NCBI GenBank assembly: GCA_020072905.1
Contig: JAIQGB010000041.1
Location: forward strand, 1 to 19,660
DNA: 19,660 nucleotides
Source of the DNA: Terriglobia bacterium
Lineage (GTDB): Bacteria > Acidobacteriota > Terriglobia > UBA7540
Reading direction: 5' to 3'
Shown here: positions 1-7,584 of the stretch, in pieces
Layout: each line of letters begins with the position of its first letter
Numbering within the stretch: position 1 is the stretch's first letter
Notes under the pieces: generated by a model
What the model was told of the DNA's origin: nothing
What the model saw: only the letters and a program-made list of their open reading frames with translations
Database searches by the model: none
Program-made: the position numbers and the translations under genes

Positions 1-140
1 AAGCCCCCACCGCCGGATCACCAGGGTATCGACGATGCGTTCGTTGGCAAAGCGTCAGTAATTCATTACTGCCATCAGGGCGTGTGGCGAGAACTCGAGG
101 GTGCGGACTGATCTGCCAACCGGCGTAATCACCACGGGGT
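1..140. other. left-edge stretch, no gene recognised
   Basis: This short stretch lies downstream of the kinase stop codon. A plus-strand frame is open from the window edge to a TGA at 109-111 (36 codons). Its translation resembles no family I recognise and has no start in view. I see no terminator hairpin for the kinase transcript here. Confidence 0.4.
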
Positions 141-2879
141 TTAAGGGGCTTCCCAGTCGAGGGCGTAGATTTCCTGCACGCTGATATCGCGAATGGCCAG
201 GATGGAATCGTCTGGCGCGAGGCCTGTCCACCACCCGAAGCGCCCGATGGCGAGGCGGCCGTAGTCCGCAAGGTTCACCAAATGCTCCAGTTTGTGGTCG
301 CTCACGTGAACGCGATAAGAGGGCAGGTTCCGGACAAAAGGATCGCTAAAGTACACGTACTGACTGTCTTTCGACCAATTCGGGTAATTGGGTGAACCCT
401 TCGCAACAAGGTCTTCCCATTTTCGGCGGTTGAAATCGAAAAGGACCAGCTTGTCGAAGCTCGCGGTGGTGGCTAGCAGGTAGCGTCCGTCGGGTGACCA
501 GCGGGGAGAAAACAATGCCGCCGAATCCGGCACGGCCACGACCTGCCGCGTCTTCAAGTCGAGCGTGAAGATCGCATTCTCTTTGGAACCTCGGAGCGAG
601 TTCGAATTCCTTCCGAAGGCCAGTGTCTTCCCGTCAGCCGACCAGGTGGGGTCGAGCGCATCGAATTCCGCTTGCGTGACTCTCTCGGGTGTGCCTCCGC
701 TCGCGGGTACCGTGTAGATTCCCCAGGGCTCTCCCTGTGCGCGGCCGGCGAAGGCGATCTGACTCCCGTCGGGGGACCACGCGGGCAAGCTCACCTCCAG
801 AGGCTTGAAGGTCAATTGCAGACGCTCGGTGCCGTCCGTTTTGCTGCGCCACAATGCGCCCTCCGGGAACGAATCGTAGGCGATCCACTGGCCGTCACGC
901 GAAAAGCTCACCCCTTCCGCCGAGAGTCCGGAGAGATAGGGAGTGAGTTGGCGAGACTTCGGGTCGTAGCGCACCAGTTCGCCGCGCGGGTTGGCCCCAA
1001 TGAAAAAGATTCTCTTCCCATCCTTGCTGGGGGTCGGCGAGAGGGCGTTCATTTGACCGACCGACAGGGGAGCAGGCTCGTTTCGGACTTTTTCCCAGAA
1101 ATGCTTTCTCTCGCGCAGGGCCCACAGGCTGGTTTTGCCGTCGCGGTTAGACTGGAAGACAAAGTATTTCCCATCCGGTGTCCAGTTTCCGCAGCAATCC
1201 AGCGAGGATGGGTTCCAGCCCGGGAGTAATTGCCGCAGGCCGCTTCCGTCAGCGCGGACCTCCCAAAGCGTTCGTGTCGCGAGCCGGGGATCGAGCGCGG
1301 AGAATCGCACCGTGCGGCCATCGGGCGAGATGCGCGGCCAGAAGAGGACACCGTGGGCGCTCGCCAGCTTCCGCGAGCTGGTCCCGTCGCTCTGGGCTAC
1401 ATCGAGATCTTCTCCGCGGGTATAAAAGATCTGCTTTCCATCGGGCGACCACGTGGCATCGACCCCGGTTATTTCCCCAAGCCGGCGTGCTTGCCCTCCC
1501 GGCAGGGGCAGCAGCCAGAACGCCCCCGCTTGATCGGCCGCCGGCGGTCCCTCCAACATTAGCTCGGGGCGAATAGGGGAGATGTTAGTGAGACTGTAAA
1601 ACTGGGTTGTAAGAGGGATGGGAACCGTCTCTCCGCCTTCCACCGACACTTGCGCCAATCCGAGGTTACGCACCCCTTCTTCGAAATAGATCCTCCCGCC
1701 ATCGGTTAGCAGGGGCGGGGGGATGTCGCCCAGGCCACCGACCTTGGGCTGGCCGTCGCTGCTAACTTGGGACGTGCCCAGCACGCGCGGCGGAGGCACC
1801 GGAGCCTGCATCATCAAGACGAGCGTGAGCCCCAATACGACGACAGCCGCTGCCCCTGCCGCGACCCAACGCATCGAACGCCCGCGTTCCCGGAGAACGG
1901 GGCTGGGCGCCTCGAGGGCCTCCCCGGCGGCGGTGACGGCGGTGGACGTTGCACCGGTACGCCCGGAATCAGTGTCGCGCTTCAGACGCTTCAGGTCGGC
2001 GCGCAATTCGGCGGCGCTCTGGTAGCGCAATTCCCGATCTTTCTCCAGAGCCTTGTTGATAATCTCTTCAAACTTGGCGGGAAGCTCCCGGTTCAACTGT
2101 ATGGGCGAGGTGGGGGCTTTGTGAAGAATCCCGTCGAAGATCGCCGCCGTAGTGCTGCCCGAGAATGCCTGGCACCCCGTGGCCATCTCATAGAGCACTA
2201 CGCCCAGGCTGAAGATGTCCGTACGTGCGTCGAGTTCTCCTCCCAGCGCCTGCTCAGGCGACATGTAGGCGATGGTGCCCATCGCCGTCCCCGGACTGGT
2301 GAGGTGCTCTTCGGCTACCCCCACCGTCGGCATGGCTGTCGCACCGACTGCCTCGGCCACGGGCGAACGGCGCGGGGAGAGCTTCGCCAGCCCAAAATCC
2401 AGGATCTTTGCCTGCCCGCGTTGGGTAATGAAGATGTTTGCGGGCTTGATATCCCGGTGCACGATGCCCTTCGAGTGCGCGGCGTCCAGGGCGTCCGCCA
2501 GTTGGATGCTCAGTTCCAGCAGCGTGTCGAGGGGTAGGGGAGCCCTCTGGGCTCCCGACGGGAGGGCGGAGCCCTCCCCTGCAGATATCCGGTGCTTGAG
2601 CGTCTGGCCCTCCAGCAACTCCATGGCCATGAAGGGCTGGCCGTCGTGCTCGCCAATGTCGTAGATCGTGCAAATGTTGGGATGGTTGAGGGCGGAGGCC
2701 GCGCGGGCCTCACGCTGGAAACGCTCCGAGGCCTGAGAGTTCTTCGGCAAGTCCTCGGGCAAGAACTTCAGGGCGACCTGACGCCCCAGCCGGGTGTCCT
2801 CGGCCTTGTAGACCACACCCATCCCCCCGCCGCCGAGCTTCTCCACGATTCGATAGTGGGAGACAGTCTTCTCGATCAT
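141..2879 (-). CDS. transmembrane Ser/Thr protein kinase with C-terminal PD40/TolB-like beta-propeller
   Basis: This 912-residue PknB-type kinase probably senses an extracytoplasmic signal and phosphorylates cytoplasmic Ser/Thr targets. The kinase domain spans about residues 9-295: glycine-rich loop LGGGGMGVVYKAED (15-28), ATP lysine K38, catalytic HRDIKPAN (141-148, D143), DFG (161-163) and SPE (207-209). All key residues are present, so it should be active. A single hydrophobic helix lies at about 338-357. Beyond it, repeated W/F-S-x-D-G-strand motifs (for example WSPDGKQIFY at 477-486) run to near the C-terminus, giving a propeller predicted to be periplasmic. This architecture is common in Acidobacteriota. 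Residues 100-115, between the N-lobe hinge and the helix before HRD, are encoded by a twin-hairpin repeat. The ATG has no clear Shine-Dalgarno sequence but is preceded by its own promoter. The natural ligand and targets are unknown. Confidence 0.93.
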   Translation of the reverse strand: MIEKTVSHYRIVEKLGGGGMGVVYKAEDTRLGRQVALKFLPEDLPKNSQASERFQREARAASALNHPNICTIYDIGEHDGQPFMAMELLEGQTLKHRISAGEGSALPSGAQRAPLPLDTLLELSIQLADALDAAHSKGIVHRDIKPANIFITQRGQAKILDFGLAKLSPRRSPVAEAVGATAMPTVGVAEEHLTSPGTAMGTIAYMSPEQALGGELDARTDIFSLGVVLYEMATGCQAFSGSTTAAIFDGILHKAPTSPIQLNRELPAKFEEIINKALEKDRELRYQSAAELRADLKRLKRDTDSGRTGATSTAVTAAGEALEAPSPVLRERGRSMRWVAAGAAAVVVLGLTLVLMMQAPVPPPRVLGTSQVSSDGQPKVGGLGDIPPPLLTDGGRIYFEEGVRNLGLAQVSVEGGETVPIPLTTQFYSLTNISPIRPELMLEGPPAADQAGAFWLLPLPGGQARRLGEITGVDATWSPDGKQIFYTRGEDLDVAQSDGTSSRKLASAHGVLFWPRISPDGRTVRFSALDPRLATRTLWEVRADGSGLRQLLPGWNPSSLDCCGNWTPDGKYFVFQSNRDGKTSLWALRERKHFWEKVRNEPAPLSVGQMNALSPTPSKDGKRIFFIGANPRGELVRYDPKSRQLTPYLSGLSAEGVSFSRDGQWIAYDSFPEGALWRSKTDGTERLQLTFKPLEVSLPAWSPDGSQIAFAGRAQGEPWGIYTVPASGGTPERVTQAEFDALDPTWSADGKTLAFGRNSNSLRGSKENAIFTLDLKTRQVVAVPDSAALFSPRWSPDGRYLLATTASFDKLVLFDFNRRKWEDLVAKGSPNYPNWSKDSQYVYFSDPFVRNLPSYRVHVSDHKLEHLVNLADYGRLAIGRFGWWTGLAPDDSILAIRDISVQEIYALDWEAP
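2536..2580. repeat. twin-hairpin palindromic element inside the kinase gene
   Basis: This 45-bp element holds two perfect 8-bp stems with 3-base loops. Hairpin 1 is GGGAGCCC/GGGCTCCC (2538-2545 and 2549-2556, loop TCT). Hairpin 2 is GGGAGGGC/GCCCTCCC (2560-2567 and 2571-2578, loop GGA). They are separated by GAC and bounded by AG and CT, so the outer 7 bases are also inverted (AGGGGAG/CTCCCCT). At 45 bp it keeps the reading frame and encodes kinase residues 100-115. The layout resembles REP/BIME-type or protein-coding palindromic elements. Its mobility and copy number cannot be judged from one copy. Confidence 0.8.
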
Positions 2880-2893
2880 TTATTGGAATCGAA

Positions 2894-2906
2894 GCCCCTA
2901 TGGGGC
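2894..2906. other. small perfect hairpin at the predicted 5' end of the kinase mRNA
   Basis: GCCCC and GGGGC flank TAT (2894-2898 and 2902-2906). It directly follows the -10 box, so it would form at the extreme 5' end of a kinase transcript started from that promoter. It could also help end mreC transcription, but no T-run follows on the minus strand. Only five base pairs, so its significance is uncertain. Confidence 0.4.
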
Positions 2907-2935
2907 ATTTTAAGGTGCAGGGCCTGGAGAGTCAA
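2907..2935 (-). promoter_or_regulatory. sigma70-like promoter for the kinase gene
   Basis: On the minus strand, TTGACT (2935-2930, 5/6 to consensus) is separated by exactly 17 bases from TAAAAT (2912-2907, 5/6). Transcription would start near 2900, giving a leader of about 20 bases. The site lies in the 63-bp gap between mreC and the kinase, so the kinase can be transcribed independently of the mre genes. Confidence 0.65.
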
Positions 2936-2942
2936 CGCCGCA

Positions 2943-3809
2943 TTAATGCCGGGAGGGCGCGTTGCGGGCTTGCAGTTCGCTGGAGCGCGGCTTGAGGACG
3001 ACGAGCACGGATTCCAGCCGGTCCAGCTCGGCGGCCGGCTTCACTTTGATGGTTTTGTAGATGTTCCCCTCGCGGATTTCCGTTACCTCGCCGACGGGCA
3101 ATCCCTTGGGGTAGATCTGATCCAGTCCGGTGGTCAGCACGCGTTCGCCGACCTCTACGGACGCTTCGTTCATCACGTAGTTGAGTTGGCAGGCGTTGAG
3201 CCCCGCCCCTTTGACGATACCCTGCACGCGGCTCTTTTCGAGAGCGGCGGCGGCGCCGCTCGAGGCATCGGTGATCAGCAGGACCTGCGCGGTGCGCGGA
3301 AAGACCGCGATCGTCTTGCCGACAATTCCGGTGGGGGTGATGACGGCGAGGTCGCTCGTGAGCCCGTCGTTGGCGCCCTTGTCAATGTAGATGGCCTTGG
3401 AGGCGTCCCCGGGACTGGTGGCGATGACTTCCGAAGCGATGGCAGGGAAAGGAAGCTGTTCCTTGAATTCCAGCAGCTTGCGCAGACGCTGCGCCTCCGT
3501 CGCCTGCTCGGTGAGCTTCTGGATTTCCGCGTGGGCCGCCACGAGCTGCGTCTGCAGCTCGCGGTTTTCCTGCTGGGCGTGCCAGAGGTCGCGAGACGTT
3601 CGGACCGCGCCGGTCGCGCCATCCACCACGCCGTGAAACGCGCGCTCGAACGGATCCAGCGCCGCCACCGCCCAAACTTGAATCAGGCGAGACTTCTGGT
3701 TGCGGGTGATCTGCGCGGAGAGCACGAGGAGTTGCGCCACCATCATGCCGACCCGGGTGCCGGTCACCGCCGGCGCCATGCGCAGCAAGAGCACGCTATT
3801 TGCTCGCAT
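2943..3809 (-). CDS. mreC: rod shape-determining protein MreC
   Basis: MreC is a bitopic membrane protein that links cytoplasmic MreB filaments to periplasmic peptidoglycan synthases in the elongasome. The 288-residue product is of usual length. A hydrophobic segment lies at about residues 17-34. A heptad-rich coiled coil spans about 75-115. The beta-rich MreC core follows, with characteristic PTGIVGKT (159-166) and GERVLTTGLDQIYPKGLPVG (221-240). The start is supported by a very purine-rich ribosome-binding site, GGGAGGGGAGG, just before the ATG. It follows mreB by 95 bp on the same strand, and that gap contains a strong hairpin. No mreD follows; the next gene is the kinase. Confidence 0.93.
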   Translation of the reverse strand: MRANSVLLLRMAPAVTGTRVGMMVAQLLVLSAQITRNQKSRLIQVWAVAALDPFERAFHGVVDGATGAVRTSRDLWHAQQENRELQTQLVAAHAEIQKLTEQATEAQRLRKLLEFKEQLPFPAIASEVIATSPGDASKAIYIDKGANDGLTSDLAVITPTGIVGKTIAVFPRTAQVLLITDASSGAAAALEKSRVQGIVKGAGLNACQLNYVMNEASVEVGERVLTTGLDQIYPKGLPVGEVTEIREGNIYKTIKVKPAAELDRLESVLVVLKPRSSELQARNAPSRH

Positions 3810-3861
3810 TTCCTCCCCTCCCGTCCCGGCGCCGGCGCAGCGCCGCTAATGCTTCCCAATC

Positions 3862-3886
3862 GGCGGCCTCGCGCTTCGGGGCCGCC
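3862..3886. other. strong hairpin in the mreB-mreC intergenic gap
   Basis: GGCGGCCTCG (3862-3871) and CGGGGCCGCC (3877-3886) form a 10-bp stem with one T-G pair and a 5-base loop. No T-run follows on the minus strand, so it is not a standard intrinsic terminator. It could stabilise the 3' end of mreB mRNA, attenuate read-through into mreC, or mark an RNA-processing site (inference). Confidence 0.55.
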
Positions 3887-3904
3887 CACGACAGACAATT
3901 TACT

Positions 3905-4930
3905 TCACTCGATCGCCACCCGCCGCAACAGGTTGAAGTCGACGAGCATTCTTCCCGTTCCTAGCACCACGGAGGCCAGCGGGTCTTCCGCAATGGACAC
4001 CGGCAAGCCGGTTTCCTCGCGGATGCGCTTGTCGAAGTTCTTGAGCAGGGCCCCGCCGCCCGTCAGGACGATGCCGCGGTCGGAAATATCCGCGGAGAGC
4101 TCGGGGGGCGTCCGCTCGAGCGCCACACGGATGGCGTTGACGATCGTCGCAACGCATTCCGAGAGCGCGTCCCGAATTTCCGAGTCGTCAATGGTGAGCG
4201 TCTTGGGAATCCCTTCCAGCAGGTGCCGCCCCTTGATTTCCATGGTCAGCGGCTTTTCCAGCGGGTAGGCCGAGCCGATTTCCATCTTGATCGCCTCGGC
4301 GGTGCGCTCACCGATCAGCATATTGTACTTGCGTTTCAGGTAGGCCGTGATGGCCTCGTCCATTTCGTTGCCCGCCACGCGCACCGAGCGGGCGTAAACA
4401 ATTCCGGAGAGCGAAATCACGGCGATATCGGTTGTCCCGCCGCCGATATCGACGATCATACTGCCGGAGGGTTCGGTGATAGGCAGCCCGGCGCCGATGG
4501 CCGCCATCATGGCCTGCTCGACCAGGTAAACCTCGCTCGCCTTGGCGCGCATGGCGGAGTCCTGCACGGCGCGCTTCTCCACCTGGGTAATCTCCGAGGG
4601 CACGCCGATCACAATGCGCGGGTGCACGAACATCTTCCGGTTGTGCGCCTTGTGGATGAAATAATTGAGCATCTTCTCGGTCACCTTGAAGTCGGCGATC
4701 ACGCCGTCTTTCAAGGGACGGATGGCGACGATGTTGCCCGGCGTGCGGCCCAGCATTTCTTTCGCCTCACGCCCCACGGCCTCGATTTCGCCGTTGACTT
4801 TGTTGATGGCGACAATGGAAGGCTCGTTGACCACAATGCCCTTGCCCTTGGCATAGACCAGGGTGTTGGCGGTGCCGAGATCGATCGCCAGGTCGGAGGA
4901 AAATAGACTAAATAGCGAACGGAAGTTCAT
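3905..4930 (-). CDS. mreB: rod shape-determining actin homologue MreB
   Basis: MreB is a bacterial actin that polymerises on the inner membrane and guides lateral wall synthesis. The chosen start gives 341 residues, the usual length. Actin-fold motifs are clear: phosphate-1 loop DLAIDLGTANTLVYAKGKG (13-31), phosphate-2 DIGGGTTDIAVISL (161-174) and adenosine-binding GIVLTGGGALL (286-296). The residues after the start, with FRSLFSLF, form a plausible amphipathic membrane-binding segment. An ATG at 4948 would add six residues and cannot be excluded. The open frame continues upstream to 5113, but that part overlaps the FecR-protein gene and lacks family character. The gene lies 52 bp downstream of the FecR-protein gene and is probably co-transcribed with it. 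Confidence 0.96.
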   Translation of the reverse strand: MNFRSLFSLFSSDLAIDLGTANTLVYAKGKGIVVNEPSIVAINKVNGEIEAVGREAKEMLGRTPGNIVAIRPLKDGVIADFKVTEKMLNYFIHKAHNRKMFVHPRIVIGVPSEITQVEKRAVQDSAMRAKASEVYLVEQAMMAAIGAGLPITEPSGSMIVDIGGGTTDIAVISLSGIVYARSVRVAGNEMDEAITAYLKRKYNMLIGERTAEAIKMEIGSAYPLEKPLTMEIKGRHLLEGIPKTLTIDDSEIRDALSECVATIVNAIRVALERTPPELSADISDRGIVLTGGGALLKNFDKRIREETGLPVSIAEDPLASVVLGTGRMLVDFNLLRRVAIE

Positions 4931-4982
4931 TCCCACGGGTGACCCCATCTCAATTGGGCGGAATGGCGGGTGGCGGGATTGC

Positions 4983-6290
4983 TCATTCGACCACGATGCT
5001 CTTGCGGATCGTGTGCATGTCCCCCTTGCGGTTTTGCGCGGTGATCGTAATCTGGTTGGCGCCCGACCTGGCGAGCTGTGACGTGAAGTGGCGGAAGGTG
5101 CCGTCCGGCGCAATGTTGAAGACCTGCTCGTTGTTGATGATCACCGTGGAACCGGCCTCCGTCTTCCCCATCACCTCGAGCACGCGCCCGTGCTGGATGA
5201 TGTTGGTGACTTCCAGGTAAGCCTGATTGCCCGTCTCGACTTGCTGCACCAGGCTGAAGCGGTTGGCCATGCTGGGCTGACTTTCCACGCCCTTCGAGTT
5301 GATCGAGCTGACCACCCAGTAGTAGGTGCCCTCCTCGAGCCCCGCCGCCCGCGCGGAGGTCTTGCCCGCCACTTTCTTGTCAATGACCAGGTTCGAGAAC
5401 ATCCCCGAGGGCGAAATCTGCAAGCGGTAAGCAGCCGCGCCCGGCACGCTGCTCCAGGCGAAATCCAGGTTGGTGGACTTCGGGTCGCTGGACATGGTGA
5501 GCGCCATGTTGGCGGGCTCGCGCAAGTCCGGAGGAGCGATAACCCTCTGCCGCAGCAGTCCCGCCTTGTCCCGGTCGAACGTCACCTGGTCGTACTGTCC
5601 CAGGCGGACGGTGCTGGAGCCCCGCGTCACGTCCGCTCCGCCTTGCTGCATCGTCAACTCATGCACGTTCTTATCGGGGTCGTTGCGCACCATGGCGCGG
5701 GTCTCTTCCGCGAGGTTAGCCACGGCGTTTTCGAAAGTCACCCGCGACGTTGAGCCCGGCACCTCGAAGCGTCCCGTCGAGAGGTCCACGGCCCCCGAGG
5801 AAACCTGCACGGCCACGCGCGTCGCCTTGGTGACGGGATCCTCGCGGCTCTCTTCCACCACAATCAACGAATCCGGTTTCAGGACGTAGTTGGTACCGTC
5901 GGCGAAAATGATGCGCGCCACGCCGTCGCTGCCCGTCTGGATGTAATCCCCTTTTTCCAAGTTGGTGTTGTAATCGGACCGGATCCATTGCGCCGACTGC
6001 GCCTTGCGCACGCGCACCGTGCCGTCCAGATTAACAAAATGCGCCTCGCGCTTCGAGGCCGCCGCTTCGGTCGAGGCCGGCGGCACCAGCCCGGCGGAGA
6101 TCGCCGCCAGCAGATTCCTGGCCCTCTGGCTGAAATAGTTCGGGGCGATCAGGTAGAGAACCACGCACAAGGCCACCAGCACCAGCCCGGCGTAAAAGGC
6201 GATGGTGCGATAGGAGATCGTCGTCCATTCGACTTCGTACGCGCGTTGGGGCTGCTCGGGCAGCGGTGGTCGAGGTGGACCTAAACCCAT
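4983..6290 (-). CDS. membrane-anchored FecR-domain protein with FN3-like and Ig-like domains
   Basis: The 435-residue product has a proline-rich cytoplasmic N-terminus and one membrane helix at about 28-48. A FecR-like beta domain spans about 85-240, including the segment ADGTNYVLKPDS. An FN3-like domain follows at about 255-350, with SVPGAAAYRLQIS and GTYYWVVSS. A C-terminal Ig-like module spans about 357-435, with GSTVIINNEQV, DGTF and ANQITITAQN. The large portion is predicted to be periplasmic, possibly binding wall or envelope components. No partner FecI sigma factor or TonB receptor is adjacent, so classical iron signalling is unlikely. Its place just upstream of mreB suggests a link to cell shape (inference). 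The frame extends to a TTG at 6299; I prefer the ATG at 6290. Function is otherwise unknown. Confidence 0.82.
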   Translation of the reverse strand: MGLGPPRPPLPEQPQRAYEVEWTTISYRTIAFYAGLVLVALCVVLYLIAPNYFSQRARNLLAAISAGLVPPASTEAAASKREAHFVNLDGTVRVRKAQSAQWIRSDYNTNLEKGDYIQTGSDGVARIIFADGTNYVLKPDSLIVVEESREDPVTKATRVAVQVSSGAVDLSTGRFEVPGSTSRVTFENAVANLAEETRAMVRNDPDKNVHELTMQQGGADVTRGSSTVRLGQYDQVTFDRDKAGLLRQRVIAPPDLREPANMALTMSSDPKSTNLDFAWSSVPGAAAYRLQISPSGMFSNLVIDKKVAGKTSARAAGLEEGTYYWVVSSINSKGVESQPSMANRFSLVQQVETGNQAYLEVTNIIQHGRVLEVMGKTEAGSTVIINNEQVFNIAPDGTFRHFTSQLARSGANQITITAQNRKGDMHTIRKSIVVE

Positions 6291-6312
6291 GGCGGTCAAG
6301 ACCTGCGTGCCT

Positions 6313-6341
6313 ATTGTTTATCAAAGCCTTAGAAGGGTCAA
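6313..6341 (-). promoter_or_regulatory. possible promoter for the FecR-mreB-mreC unit
   Basis: On the minus strand, TTGACC (6341-6336) lies 17 bases upstream of AACAAT (6318-6313, 4/6). Transcription would start only about 16 bases before the ATG at 6290. The -10 match is weak, so the assignment is tentative. Confidence 0.3.
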
Positions 6342-6654
6342 GAGGTTTGCGCGTCGGTCGGCGGATTCCCGCGGTTTTTTGCGCTGGGAGGGGATCTCCG
6401 CCTTCCACCCGCCTAGCCCGCGCGCCGCCCGGGATCAGGTTTTGGCCCCAGGGGTCAGCCCTCGGCACTCCGCAATCAGAACTCAGCGTTCCCTGACTTC
6501 TCCGCTTCTGCCTTCTGATTCTGTCGGGCGCGGCATTTCCTAATAGAAGCGCCCGGCCGCGGCCTCGCAGGGTCGTCGGGGGGAGCGGGCGTAAAGTCAG
6601 AATCACGCCGCAGACTGTTTGTCCAATCTATCAATCATTGTGCCAATTTTTCAC

Positions 6655-6683
6655 TTGACATTATATATCTGTAGTCCTAGATT
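6655..6683 (+). promoter_or_regulatory. sigma70-like promoter for the secreted-peptide/OMP pair
   Basis: A perfect TTGACA (6655-6660) is followed after 17 bases by TAGATT (6678-6683, 4/6). Start near 6690 would give a leader of about 35 bases before the ATG at 6725. The spacer contains the alternating run TTATATATCT, which makes the site unusually AT-rich and might also be an operator. Confidence 0.6.
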
Positions 6684-6724
6684 TGGCGCAACCTTTTTCC
6701 CGAAGCCTAAGCGGAGGTGCAGCG

Positions 6725-6889
6725 ATGCGCCGGACATTCCTTACAGCTTTGGCAGTCCTAGTGTGTTTTCTGTACATGGCGGAAGTGCGCGGACAAGAGT
6801 TGCCAACGACGGCCAACACGTCGTCCAGTGCCACGGCGCGGCGGCAGATGTCCACGCTCCCCGCGGACGGAGGGACGCAAAATGCTTAA
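6725..6889 (+). CDS. small secreted peptide, unknown function
   Basis: The gene encodes 54 residues. The N-terminus MRRTFLTALAVLVCFLYMAE is a good signal peptide, with probable cleavage near VRGQ-E. This leaves a mature peptide of only about 30 residues, rich in Thr, Ser and Ala, with no domain I recognise. Start choice rests on GGAGG at 6713-6717, seven bases before the ATG, behind a strong promoter. Its stop overlaps the next gene's start in ATGCTTAA, suggesting translational coupling. It may be a real exported peptide or mainly a leader frame that sets translation of the barrel protein. Confidence 0.55.
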   Translation: MRRTFLTALAVLVCFLYMAEVRGQELPTTANTSSSATARRQMSTLPADGGTQNA

Positions 6890-7535
6890 AGCCCTGCTTT
6901 GCATAGCTGTCCTGTCCTGCGTTCCGTTAACGTTGCCGGCGCAGGAAACCCCTCGAGTGGAAGTCTTCACTGGTTATTCCTATTTGCGGGCCAGTGACTC
7001 GCTGTCCCAAAGGGTCAATCAGAATGGCTGGGACCTATCGGTGGCTGCCAATTTCTCTCGATCTTTTAGCCTCGTTGCAGACATCAGCAATCATTACGGA
7101 ACCATCAATTATTACCACACCACGTCGGGCGTTTTCACCCCAATCGGGACTGGCGGAAAAGGGTTCTCATTTCTGTTCGGACCGCAGGTCTCGTACAGAG
7201 GGGTCCCCAGGCTCACGCCTTTCGCCCGGATGCTCTTCGGCGGCATGCGGGCAAGCAAGCTTGTGTCGAACTCCACATCCGGCGGAGGAACCGACGGAGG
7301 TTTTGGTACCGTACCGGGCCCGCTGTGCAACGACTATTTATGCGTCGAGCCAGCGACCTCATTCGCCATGGCTTTCGGGGGCGGGCTGGATGTGAAAGCG
7401 ACGGATCACATTTGGATTCGTCCGTTCCAGATGGACTACGTGCGAGCCGAAATTACTACCGGCTACGGGACCATCGCGACACAGAACGATTTGAGAATCT
7501 CAGCAGGCATCGTCTTTCGCTTCGGCAGAAGGTAG
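6882..7535 (+). CDS. outer-membrane beta-barrel protein
   Basis: The 217-residue product starts with a signal peptide (MLKALLCIAVLSCVPLTLPAQE; cleavage likely after about residue 19-20). Alternating amphipathic strands follow, such as VEVFTGYSYLRA, FSFLFGPQVSYRG and FAMAFGGGLDVKA. It ends in ISAGIVFRFGRR, close to a barrel-terminal aromatic signature. It resembles the small OMP_b-brl/OmpA-like barrel group that is abundant in Acidobacteriota. A Gly/Ser-rich loop near the middle carries two cysteines (CNDYLC) that could form a disulphide. The ATG at 6882 is preceded by GGAGGG (6869-6874); an upstream GTG at 6828 would spoil the signal peptide. It overlaps the preceding small gene by 8 bases. 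Ligand and role are unknown. Confidence 0.8.
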   Translation: MLKALLCIAVLSCVPLTLPAQETPRVEVFTGYSYLRASDSLSQRVNQNGWDLSVAANFSRSFSLVADISNHYGTINYYHTTSGVFTPIGTGGKGFSFLFGPQVSYRGVPRLTPFARMLFGGMRASKLVSNSTSGGGTDGGFGTVPGPLCNDYLCVEPATSFAMAFGGGLDVKATDHIWIRPFQMDYVRAEITTGYGTIATQNDLRISAGIVFRFGRR

Positions 7536-7584
7536 TTCGCAGAGCTTTTCGGCAGCCTCCAAGTCCCAAGCCGCGGTCGCCGGT

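Larger units (their letters stand above)
6291..6724. other. gene-free divergent intergenic region
   Basis: This 434-base region separates the minus-strand FecR-mreBC genes from the plus-strand secreted-peptide/OMP pair. It holds promoters at both ends and a 10-bp palindrome GGCCGCGGCC (6555-6564). A CT-rich stretch lies at about 6480-6525. Short open frames in it show no family resemblance and no ribosome-binding site. The AT-rich block 6610-6690 stands out from the GC-rich surroundings and contains the plus-strand promoter. Confidence 0.55.

Noticed and set aside
2592..4268. 558-codon plus-strand frame across the kinase start, mreC and mreB
   Set aside because: It lies antisense to three well-supported genes, shows no domain, and is a shadow frame of GC-rich sequence.
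4931..5113. N-terminal extension of mreB
   Set aside because: It overlaps the FecR-protein gene and is not MreB-like; the ATG at 4930 gives the normal length.
4983..6290. Iron-dicitrate FecR regulator role
   Set aside because: No FecI-type sigma factor or TonB receptor is adjacent, and the FN3-like/Ig-like tail and mre linkage point elsewhere.
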